A stretch of DNA of 64,000 nucleotides, taken from NCBI RefSeq assembly GCF_900184265.1, contig NZ_FXXA01000002.1:3827983-3891982 (forward strand), read 5' to 3'. Under the pieces are notes generated by a model. That model did not search any database. It saw nothing but the letters and a program-made list of their open reading frames with translations, and was not told the origin of the DNA. The translations under genes and the position numbers were made by a program. Each line of letters opens with the position of its first letter. The stretch's first letter is position 1. Source of the stretch: Eggerthella timonensis. GTDB taxonomy: Bacteria; Actinomycetota; Coriobacteriia; Coriobacteriales; Eggerthellaceae. Below, one piece after another: positions 51,545 through 58,922 of this stretch.

Positions 51545-51751
51545 ATGGGTGTAGTTATAAGACTTGATCGCGTCCTGGCTGATCGGAAAATGACCCTCTG
51601 CGAATTGTCGGAAAGAGTTGGTATTTCGACAGTGAGCTTGTCTCGAATGAAAACTGGCAAAGTTCAAGGATTCAAACTCTCCACTTTGGCTCGGATTTGC
51701 GATGTCTTAGACTGCCAACCTGGCGACCTTTTAGAATACGTTCGCGATTGA
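51545..51751 (+). CDS. Small XRE/YozG-type helix-turn-helix protein, 68 aa
   Basis: The 68 residues are almost entirely one Cro/CI-type HTH: MTLCELSERVGISTVSLSRM, followed by GFKLSTLARICDVLDCQPGDLL. This is the YozG-like minimal form, usually adjacent to a DUF2975 membrane protein, as here. It probably represses its own operon, with the membrane partner modulating it, which is inference from the pairing. The start lies nine bases after the previous stop, so translation is coupled. Confidence 0.85.
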   Translation: MGVVIRLDRVLADRKMTLCELSERVGISTVSLSRMKTGKVQGFKLSTLARICDVLDCQPGDLLEYVRD

Positions 51752-52024
51752 TAGCTTCTCGTCCGATAATGGAGATGTAGGTTATTGCAGTAGGAAGAGC
51801 TTTCATCAGGGACTAGACGCAATGATGCAATTCACAACCTGACTCCTTAAACATTTAAAGCGGTGGTCTTTTTGCATGATGGATGCAAAGAACAAGCTAA
51901 GTGGACGAATAAAACCCCTGCGAAGAGGGATAGTTAAATTAGCATGACTTCGCATTGGACGGTCAATGCAAATTCGAAGTGATTTGACATAGTCTAATAG
52001 CTAATCATTACTTACTGTTACTCT

Positions 52025-52900
52025 GTGTCAGAGGATATGACTGATGAGAATCGGCAAAGCCCCCTTAATGCAGATCGCGGGTTAGTCGGCAATTGTTCTA
52101 TCGGCAGAAGCGCGGTCTCGTACCACAAACAGACGATACGAACAGAACATGCGAAACCCAGCTTCATGTCGTTGAATATCCTGCACGATGGCCCCGTCTC
52201 CAAGCCGCTCCATCGCACCGATAGGCAGAAAAACGACGAGCAGGATGCCGATTGGCTTGCTCGCATGTTTCTCGCTGACTCGTCAAAGGCGATGCGCGTG
52301 CCTTCGGTCGAGGAGGAAAACGTTGCCACCCCTCTCGCCTACGCGGCGAAACGGCAACCGATCCGAAACAAGCAAAACGCTCACCAAAACCCGTTGGATC
52401 AAGACGTTTCGAACCTGAGCCGGATCCTACGAATTTGAGTAGGTTGCAGACACCTTCGCGTTTAGAACGAAAGTGTCTGCGGTTTTACGAATCGAGGAGC
52501 GCCTTGCGGCGGTGAAGGAAGAGATACCGCGTATCACAAGCCGCTTCTCCCGAACTAGCCGAGCGCATGCACGGCATAGGAAGGATCACCGCTTCGCATC
52601 CTTCATCGGTCTCGTGTCTTCCGAGAACTCCACCGGCAACAAGGCCACACACAAAAAATCTCCAAAACCGACAACCCACCTGCGCCGTACGCAAAGATTC
52701 AGGGAACGGCTGAGAGGCGCTGCGTGTGCGCGGCGCGAAGGTCAATAAAGCCAAGGTGGCTGTCACGTGCGACCCGTGCGTGAGAGACTACCACATCGCG
52801 GTGGCACCCGCATAAGCAGGCGAAGAGCCTGCTTCGACATAGGAGCGGCGCAGCGTAGCCGAAGGCATCCAAATGGGACAACCAGACCCTGTTTTCGGGG
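52025..52900 (+). pseudogene. IS110-family transposase remnant
   Basis: Fragments in changed frames keep the IS110 order. RTDRQKNDEQDADWLARMFL, then ADSSKAMRVPSVEEE, runs about 52220-52315 and matches the end of the DEDD domain. RIEERLAAVKEEIPRI and the Transposase_20 core FASFIGLVSSENSTGNKA run about 52490-52640. The C-terminal scrap KAKVAVTCDPC lies near 52750. Stops and deletions between them prevent function. It lies at the right edge of the AT-rich island next to the first ECF operon. Short direct repeats or ends were not resolved. Confidence 0.7.
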
Positions 52901-53106
52901 CAACACACTGATATGAGACTGTATGAGGTGTTTGACGTCGGAAACACGTCTTGGCGGCGAGGACGGCGCAAGGTCGATACCCATCCATTCGACAACATGG
53001 GCCGGACATTTTTCGCCTATTGACAAATCATCGGCCATATGAAACCACCATCGATACATCCGGATTGTTGTATTTTTGAGCGGATTGCGCAAACTCGAAA
53101 TTCCCT

Positions 53107-53134
53107 GAAACAATCGCGCCCCCTGGCTCGTATG
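53107..53134 (+). promoter_or_regulatory. ECF-type promoter of sigma operon 1
   Basis: GAAAC (53107-53111), 17 bases starting AATC, then CGTATG (53129-53134). The same -35/17/-10 layout is found ahead of the second sigma gene, which suggests both are autoregulated by closely related ECF factors. The start codon is at 53156. Confidence 0.65.
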
Positions 53135-53155
53135 CTAGAGCAAGGGGGTGAGTCG

Positions 53156-53746
53156 ATGTCAGCTGAAAACCGCGCGCAGCCGCGCCGCACTGAGGCGTTC
53201 ATGGCCCGCGCCATGGCCGACTGGGGCGACGCTGTGTATCGCCTGGCACTGGGTCAAACGCGCTCGAAGGCCGACGCCGAGGACGTGTACCAAGACGTGT
53301 TCATGCGGCTGTACAGCGACGCAACCGAATTCACGAGCACCGAGCATCTGAAGGCGTGGCTGCTGCGCGTGACCATAAACCGCTGCCGCGACCTGGCAAA
53401 ATCGACTTGGAACCGCCGCACCGTCGCGTTCGACCCCGTGCGCGACGACGTTGCCGAGCTCGTGCGCGACCCCGCCGATGCCGACGTGTGGGATGCGGTC
53501 GGACAGCTGCCCGACAACCTGCGCTCGTCCGTGCACCTGCACTACGTCGAGGGATACACCACCGACGAGATAGCCCGCATGCTGAACAGCCAGCCCGCCA
53601 CCGTGCGCACCTGGCTCTCCCGTGCCCGTGCGCGGGTGAAAGACCTGCTCATAGCCCGAAAGGAGCGGGAGGGCGCGCACGCTGCGCCCCTTCCTCCCAT
53701 CGCAGCCGACCCCTGCGACCCCCGAAAGGAGGTGCCCCATGACTGA
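53156..53746 (+). CDS. ECF sigma-70 family factor 1
   Basis: This is a 196-residue sigma factor. Region 2 is RSKADAEDVYQDVFMRLYSD and HLKAWLLRVTINRCRDLAKS. Region 4 is LHYVEGYTTDEIARML and SQPATVRTWLSRARARVKDL. The ATG at 53156 follows AAGGGGGTGAG; the longer frame from 53039 would run into the promoter. Its last eight bases overlap the next gene, a membrane protein with an anti-sigma layout, so the two are coupled and probably partners. It directs polymerase to GAAAC-N17-CGTAT promoters if autoregulated. The stimulus is unknown. The gene is just right of the accessory island. Confidence 0.9.
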   Translation: MSAENRAQPRRTEAFMARAMADWGDAVYRLALGQTRSKADAEDVYQDVFMRLYSDATEFTSTEHLKAWLLRVTINRCRDLAKSTWNRRTVAFDPVRDDVAELVRDPADADVWDAVGQLPDNLRSSVHLHYVEGYTTDEIARMLNSQPATVRTWLSRARARVKDLLIARKEREGAHAAPLPPIAADPCDPRKEVPHD

Positions 53747-55535
53747 CGACCCTTTGACCCGATACGCCGCTTTGATGAACAGGGCCCACGCACCGCGCGA
53801 CCTCTCGCGCGCCGTCCTCGATCGCATCGAGCGCCAGCAAAGCGAGCAAACCAGATCGAGCGGACCCCGCCACCAAACTGCGGGAGCAAGCCCTGCACCT
53901 GCGGCGTTCTCCGTCAAACGGCACCGATTCAGGGGCCTCGCGATGGCTGCCTGCCTGTTGCTGCTCGCATCCATCGCGGGGCTGTCGCTGGCGCTGCCGC
54001 ACTTCGCCAAGCACGGCCAGCCGTTCGGATTCGACATCAGCGCCTACGGGGCGTCGGGCAACTCGCTGCTGGCCATGGGCGAGGACGGGCGCATCCTGTT
54101 CGAGGCTGACATCCTGTTCCGCGTGCCGCCGGACGACCGCTACGCCGACGAGGGCGTGTACACCGGCTGCATGTTCCGCATCGAGGGAGATGACATCGTG
54201 CGCGTGCAGGCGCACATCGACAAGGGCGAGCTGTACCGCTACACCTACGACGAGTTCGCCTCGGGCGCCTGCCCCGATCGCTGGGCCGAAGCGCTCGAAT
54301 GGAACACGACGCTCATCGGCGAAGGGGCCTTCCTCAGCGCGTACGACCTGGTACAGCCGATCAGCTCCCCCGCCGAGGGCGAGCAGCCCGACAGCGAAAC
54401 CGTCGGCGTGAAGTGCTATCAGAGGCTGGGCAGCACCGTCGACCTTCCCGTCACCGACGCGGCGGGCTCGCGCCTGTCCGATTATTGCTTCGGATTATGG
54501 ACGAACGAAGACGCCGGCGTGGTCACCGGCTATCAGGATTACATCGACACGCTCGACGGCGCCACGCTCACCATCACCATCGAGAAGGCAGACGGCAGCC
54601 ACGCCACGAAGTCCATCGAGCTGACCGCCGCCGACGTGAAGGCGAAGCTCGTGCCGTCCGAAACGGGCGCCACGCCCGAGCTTGAGCTGATTCCGCAGGT
54701 CGTCGACCCGTTCGAGGGCGGCGTGCAGGAGATGCTCAACAAGCGCAACGAGGGATTCACCTGGATCCACACCCTGTACGGCTCCGTGGTCGAGGAAACC
54801 TGCGAGCCCTTCCCGTTTGCGGACGAGCAGCTGCCGAGCCTCGAGCGCCCGCTCACCGAGCCCGCCGCCGAGCCTTCGCCGGAGGCGGCGTCCGCGGAAC
54901 CCGAGGAAGAAGTCACGCCCGAGGACAGCTGGGTGGTGTGCAAGAACCCGCTGCGCCTGGGCGAGACGATCGACGTGCGGTTTCCCACCAACGTGACCGG
55001 AGATGGGGAGTTCGCGTCAACCGGAGCAAGCGGGTCGGCTGAAGGCTTGCTGACCTGCACCAACGGCACCGTCAGCACGCAGATTCCCGAAGGGGTCAGG
55101 GCGGCTGACCTCGCATCGTCTCACCAAGCTCCCCTCGGCGAGTTGCATATCGATGAGGATGGTTCCATCGGCGAGGGATTCGCATACGCGACCATCGACG
55201 TCACGGTGAAAAACACGTCGGACGTGCCGTTCTACGCAGACGCCGCGCAGGGGTGGTTCGGCACCATCCAGGAGCTGGGCGGCGAGCAGTTCTTCGTTCA
55301 AAGCAAGTCTTCTTGGCCGCTGTGGGCAAGCGGCATCGAGCGTCCGGCAAGCAACCGGAACGGGAATTCGTTCTTCGTGCCGATCCAGCCCGGCGAGACG
55401 AAAACGTTCACGGTGCTGCACGTCGTCGCCGTCGACGAGCTGGCAGACCCCACGTTCTCGTACCACTACCGCAACACCTCCTACGGCGGTCGCGCCACCG
55501 CCACCTACCGCATCGGCAGTCTCGTGCTGCCCTGA
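53739..55535 (+). CDS. Anti-sigma-like membrane protein with large extracytoplasmic domain (1)
   Basis: This is a 598-residue protein. A cytoplasmic N-terminus (~65 residues, DPLTRYAALMNRAHAPRDLS) is followed by one membrane helix, GLAMAACLLLLASIAGLSLA. About 500 exported residues follow, ending in a beta-rich domain with YHYRNTSYGGRATATYRIG, and with an acidic Pro/Glu linker (PAAEPSPEAASAEPEEE) in the middle. The overlap with the sigma gene and this topology indicate an anti-sigma factor that senses an envelope signal. No CxxC-H zinc motif is seen, so it is not a standard ZAS protein. A terminator follows at 55542. Confidence 0.65.
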   Translation: MTDDPLTRYAALMNRAHAPRDLSRAVLDRIERQQSEQTRSSGPRHQTAGASPAPAAFSVKRHRFRGLAMAACLLLLASIAGLSLALPHFAKHGQPFGFDISAYGASGNSLLAMGEDGRILFEADILFRVPPDDRYADEGVYTGCMFRIEGDDIVRVQAHIDKGELYRYTYDEFASGACPDRWAEALEWNTTLIGEGAFLSAYDLVQPISSPAEGEQPDSETVGVKCYQRLGSTVDLPVTDAAGSRLSDYCFGLWTNEDAGVVTGYQDYIDTLDGATLTITIEKADGSHATKSIELTAADVKAKLVPSETGATPELELIPQVVDPFEGGVQEMLNKRNEGFTWIHTLYGSVVEETCEPFPFADEQLPSLERPLTEPAAEPSPEAASAEPEEEVTPEDSWVVCKNPLRLGETIDVRFPTNVTGDGEFASTGASGSAEGLLTCTNGTVSTQIPEGVRAADLASSHQAPLGELHIDEDGSIGEGFAYATIDVTVKNTSDVPFYADAAQGWFGTIQELGGEQFFVQSKSSWPLWASGIERPASNRNGNSFFVPIQPGETKTFTVLHVVAVDELADPTFSYHYRNTSYGGRATATYRIGSLVLP

Positions 55536-55541
55536 CGGAAA

Positions 55542-55581
55542 CCCCGCAGCGCCCACCCCTCCCAGCGCTGCGGGGATTTTC
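55542..55581 (+). terminator. Rho-independent terminator after sigma operon 1
   Basis: CCCCGCAGCGC (55542-55552) pairs with GCGCTGCGGGG (55565-55575), followed by ATTTTCT. It lies seven bases after the stop of the anti-sigma-like gene and just before the second ECF promoter. Confidence 0.8.
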
Positions 55582-55592
55582 TCCTCCTCTCC

Positions 55593-55620
55593 GGAACAAT
55601 CCCCCTTCCCGACCCGTATT
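55593..55620 (+). promoter_or_regulatory. ECF-type promoter of sigma operon 2
   Basis: GGAAC (55593-55597), 17 bases starting AATC, then CGTATT (55615-55620). The -35, AATC extension, spacing and CGTAT match the first sigma promoter and, except for the -10, the remnant at 40090. The start codon is at 55641. Confidence 0.65.
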
Positions 55621-55640
55621 GGTACCAGAGAGGTGAATGC

Positions 55641-56219
55641 ATGCGCTTGCCGTTCCAACGACATACGAACCGCACCGCTGCGCGCGGCGGTTCCAAACAG
55701 CTGCGCTCGGACGCGTTCCTTCGCCGCGCCATGGACGCATGGGGCGATACCGTGCTGCGCGTCGCGCTTGCGCAGACCGGCTCGCCGAGCGATGCCGACG
55801 ACGTGTTCCAGGACGTGTTCATGCGTCTGCTGGAGAACGACACCGCATTCGAAAGCGATGAGCACCTGAAGGCATGGCTGCTGCGCGTTACCATCAACCG
55901 TTGCCACGACCTGGCGCGTTCGGTTTGGAACCGTCGCACCGAGGGCTTCGAGCGGCAGCACGTCGACGTTGCCGCGCCCGACGCGTTCCGCGCCGACATC
56001 TGGGAGGTGGTTGGCGCGCTGCCGGCCGATCTGCGCGCCGTGGTGCACCTGTTCTACGTCGAGGGATACGCCACCGAAGAGATCGCAGCCATCATGGGAT
56101 GCCGTCCCAGCACCGTGCGCACCCGCCTCCACCGAGCTCGCCAGCAGCTGCGAACATCGCTGCAGGACGAGATGGACGAACCTTCGCATCGCCCCGAGCC
56201 AAGCCGGGAGAGGAGTTGA
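55641..56219 (+). CDS. ECF sigma-70 family factor 2
   Basis: This 192-residue sigma factor is similar to factor 1. Region 2 is SPSDADDVFQDVFMRLLEND and HLKAWLLRVTINRCHDLARS; region 4 is LFYVEGYATEEIAAIM and CRPSTVRTRLHRARQQLRTS. AGAGAGGTG precedes the ATG. Its 5' end and upstream region are duplicated in the truncated copy at 40090-40308. Three bases separate it from the following anti-sigma-like gene. It probably recognises the same promoter class as factor 1, which raises the question of cross-talk. Confidence 0.9.
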   Translation: MRLPFQRHTNRTAARGGSKQLRSDAFLRRAMDAWGDTVLRVALAQTGSPSDADDVFQDVFMRLLENDTAFESDEHLKAWLLRVTINRCHDLARSVWNRRTEGFERQHVDVAAPDAFRADIWEVVGALPADLRAVVHLFYVEGYATEEIAAIMGCRPSTVRTRLHRARQQLRTSLQDEMDEPSHRPEPSRERS

Positions 56220-56222
56220 GCT

Positions 56223-57233
56223 ATGAGCGAGCACCGCACATCCGACCATCGACCGACCCTGGACGACTACTGCTCCATGATGCGCGACACGCACGCCTCC
56301 GACCAGCTGAGGAATGCCGTCCTGAGCAAAACGCGCGCTCGTCGCAACGGCGAGCGCCCAGCTTTTTTCAAGAGCAGCCGCATCAAGATTCTCGCAATAG
56401 CCGCCTGCCTCGTACTGCTGGTAGGCCTCGGCACGACCGCGCTCGCCCTTAACTCATCCATCGGGTTCGGCAACCTCGACGACAAGCCAGCCGAGCCCGC
56501 CGAGATCGACGCAAGTCCCGGAACAGGCACGGAGGAAGAATCGGGCAACTCGGCAACGCTTCACACGGAGCAGTTCACGGGAGGAGGCGGTTACAGCGGC
56601 CCCTGGTACAACCCTGCCGACGACACGTTCTGGAGCTACGAGTGGGCAGGCTACAAGTACCACTTCCCCGTGTACTGTACCGGCAACAACATCGAGTCGA
56701 TCACTTATGAAATCGAAGGGGAGCGAAGCTACTTCGAGATCATCGACAAAACCGTCACCGCCGAACAGCACGCGAACGGCGTTCACACGTATCACTATCC
56801 CAAGTCCGTGACGTTCGACTACGATCACCAGGAATCGATCGACGATGAGCGTATCGTGGAACTTTACATCGGGTTCCCCCTGTCGGATTCCGGCCTCGAA
56901 GCATACAGCACGTTGAGGACTAGAGGATATTCCGAAGAAGCTAGCCGCCAGCTGGATACCGCCGTAGAAAAGAGCGCTGCAGAGGAGATCTCGACTTCTC
57001 GGCTTACCATGACCGTCACGTACGCCGACGGTTCGTCGCAAACGAAGGCGTACACGATCGATCCGGTCCCGGACTTCGACGAATTGTACGCGCAATACCA
57101 CGACGCCCGCGAGGCCTTCCGCGATGTTGAACCGCCGAAGGGCGACGCAACCAGCGAGGAAATCGACGACTTTCAGAACAAGATGCCCCAGATGCCCAAG
57201 CTCTACACCATCACCGAGGTCGTCGAGGGATAA
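56223..57233 (+). CDS. Anti-sigma-like membrane protein (2)
   Basis: This is a 336-residue protein. A cytoplasmic N-terminal stretch (SDHRPTLDDYCSMMRDTHAS) is followed by a membrane helix at about residues 55-76 (ILAIAACLVLLVGLGTTALA) and a ~255-residue exported domain with a Gly/Tyr/Trp-rich start (GGGGYSGPWYNPADD). GAGAGGAG precedes the ATG, three bases after the sigma stop. By topology and position it is the partner of sigma factor 2. The exported part shares little with that of the first pair, so the two systems may sense different signals. Confidence 0.65.
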   Translation: MSEHRTSDHRPTLDDYCSMMRDTHASDQLRNAVLSKTRARRNGERPAFFKSSRIKILAIAACLVLLVGLGTTALALNSSIGFGNLDDKPAEPAEIDASPGTGTEEESGNSATLHTEQFTGGGGYSGPWYNPADDTFWSYEWAGYKYHFPVYCTGNNIESITYEIEGERSYFEIIDKTVTAEQHANGVHTYHYPKSVTFDYDHQESIDDERIVELYIGFPLSDSGLEAYSTLRTRGYSEEASRQLDTAVEKSAAEEISTSRLTMTVTYADGSSQTKAYTIDPVPDFDELYAQYHDAREAFRDVEPPKGDATSEEIDDFQNKMPQMPKLYTITEVVEG

Positions 57234-57238
57234 GCTGC

Positions 57239-57272
57239 GGGGAGAGTGCGTCGAGCGAGACGCGCCCTCCCC
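57239..57272. terminator. Hairpin between converging genes
   Basis: GGGGAGAGTGCGTC and GACGCGCCCTCCCC pair with one mismatch and a bulged base around a short loop, between the end of sigma operon 2 and the end of the DUF1016 gene. It lacks a T-run on the plus strand. Confidence 0.4.
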
Positions 57273-57279
57273 ATCGACT

Positions 57280-58290
57280 TCACTCGAGGAACAGGACGCT
57301 CGTAGGCTCAAGGGCTCGCGCCAGCTCCTCCTCGGTTGGCAGGCAAAGCGTGTAGCGCGACGCGAACAGCCCTTTCTTGTCGGCCAACGCGGAGTACTTG
57401 GCCACGGTGGCGTCCTTCGTTGCGCAGAGGATGATGCCGATGGTGGGGTTATCGTCCGGCTGCGTGCAACGATCGTCGAACAAGCGCACGTAGAAGTCCA
57501 TCTGGCCGACGTCCTGCGGTGAGATCTTCCCCGTCTTGAGGTCGATGAGCACGTAACATTTGAGGATGCAGTTGTAGAATACGAGATCGACGTAGTAGTT
57601 CTCCGTCTCCGCCGCGATGCGTTGCTGGCGCGCGACGAACGCGAACCCTTTGCCCAGCTCCAAGAGAAACTCTTGGAGTCGGTCCATGAGCGCTTGCTCC
57701 AACTCGTCTTCACGATACTGCGTGCGTCCGCCCATGTCGAGGAAGTCGAGCACATACGGGTCTTTGAGCAGCCCGTCAGCTTCGGTAGTCGGCTCGAGCT
57801 GTTTCACCTCTTGCCGCACGCCTTCGCGCCCCTCTTCGCGTGTGGCAAGGAGGCGCTCGTAGTAGAAGGAGTGGATCTCGCGATCGAGCTGGCGCACAGT
57901 CCACCGCTGATCGACGGCTTCGCGCATATAGAACAGGCGCTTTCTCTCATCCACCACACGTATGAGCAGGCGATAATGAGACCAGCTCAATTCGGAACAC
58001 AGTGTGTTCCGAATTGGAAAGGCTAGGTGAAACTGCCTCATGTGCCGAAGAGCACGCTCAGTAAACCCCTTCCCGAACTCATTCGTCAGCCGCTCGGACA
58101 AGTACTCCATCAGGTGCTTGCCGTACTCGGCGCGATCTCCTTGCGCTTCCACGATCTGGCGCCCGATCTCCCAATACGCCTCGACCATCGCGTCGTTCAC
58201 GGCAACTGCGGCGCGTTTTCGCGCAGCAGCCAGCGTATCGCGAACCGAATCGTACACCGCAGCATCGGCGCGAACCATGGAATCGTCCAT
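57280..58290 (-). CDS. DUF1016 / YhcG-type PD-(D/E)xK nuclease-like protein
   Basis: This is a 336-residue protein. The N-terminal DUF1016_N part includes EAYWEIGRQIVEAQGD, LTNEFGKGFTERALRHMRQF and LSWSHYRLLIRVVD. The C-terminal nuclease-like domain has YVLDFLDM, LLELGKGFAFVARQQR, then YYVDLVFYNCILKCYVLIDL with K (D...D-L-K, the PD-(D/E)xK residues). Family members are scattered accessory genes with no settled function; restriction or DNA-repair roles are proposed. GAGAGGAG precedes the ATG at 58290 by five bases. The longer frame upstream lacks an SD. No restriction-modification genes are beside it. Confidence 0.88.
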   Translation of the reverse strand: MDDSMVRADAAVYDSVRDTLAAARKRAAVAVNDAMVEAYWEIGRQIVEAQGDRAEYGKHLMEYLSERLTNEFGKGFTERALRHMRQFHLAFPIRNTLCSELSWSHYRLLIRVVDERKRLFYMREAVDQRWTVRQLDREIHSFYYERLLATREEGREGVRQEVKQLEPTTEADGLLKDPYVLDFLDMGGRTQYREDELEQALMDRLQEFLLELGKGFAFVARQQRIAAETENYYVDLVFYNCILKCYVLIDLKTGKISPQDVGQMDFYVRLFDDRCTQPDDNPTIGIILCATKDATVAKYSALADKKGLFASRYTLCLPTEEELARALEPTSVLFLE

Positions 58291-58578
58291 GCTTGCTCCT
58301 CTCGTCCCCAATTGCACCGGAGCGCATCGTCGGGGTATTCCGTTGTCGTAGAGGATCTTGCAAGCGTGGTACGGGCGGCGCGGAATCCCACCGCCATCTA
58401 TGGGCGCTCTCAGAAAAGAGTGCGCTTGCACTGGCTCTTTTGCGGAATATTATAGCACATAGTACAGAACATTTGTACTCATTTTGCTCTGTTTTACCGA
58501 GCGATACTCGGAAACTCGCCGCCTGAGCCCGGGGCGGCGTCCTGTAAACCGACACCGGCTCGACAGCGAGAATGCAGA

Positions 58579-58747
58579 CTCGTGGCGGTTTTTGACGGAA
58601 AACCGCTTTCGAGCGAGGCTCCGGATCTACGAGCATGTGGCCGGGTTTCAGGAGCGACCTTTTGTCTGGTCAAACAAAAATTTCATAGCCTCGTGTCGAA
58701 AAGGAGCGCCCGCTCGAACGCGGTTTTCCGTCAAAAACCGCCACGAG
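58579..58747. repeat. Inverted-repeat element with about 40-bp arms
   Basis: The left end CTCGTGGCGGTTTTTGACGG, continuing through AAAACCGC and CGAGCG, is matched by its inverted complement at the right end (to 58747). A single substitution falls in about 37 bases. The 169-bp unit sits between DUF1016 and nrdD genes. It is unrelated in sequence to the other inverted-repeat families here. Likely a miniature element. Confidence 0.65.
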
Positions 58748-58796
58748 CTTACCAGTCCGCCGCCGAACTGCTGCAGAGGCAACTCGACCGCACATC

Positions 58797-58827
58797 AAAA
58801 AGGGACCGGATCAAACGATCCGGCCCC
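58797..58827 (-). terminator. Rho-independent terminator of nrdD
   Basis: Read on the minus strand, GGGGCCGGATC pairs with GATCCGGTCCC around GTTT and is followed by TTTTT. It is about 95 bases after the nrdD stop. Confidence 0.85.
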
Positions 58828-58922
58828 GGAGATTGCTGGGCGCTTGCTGCTGGTGTGCTGGTGGCTCGTTCGCGAGTATGGTGGCGGGTGCGCCCCGGTT
58901 TCAAACCGACCGAAATCGGTGG

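Noticed and set aside
40309-53040. Prophage or integrative conjugative element
   Set aside because: No integrase, structural, relaxase or conjugation genes were found. Only IS fragments and the lan operon are present.
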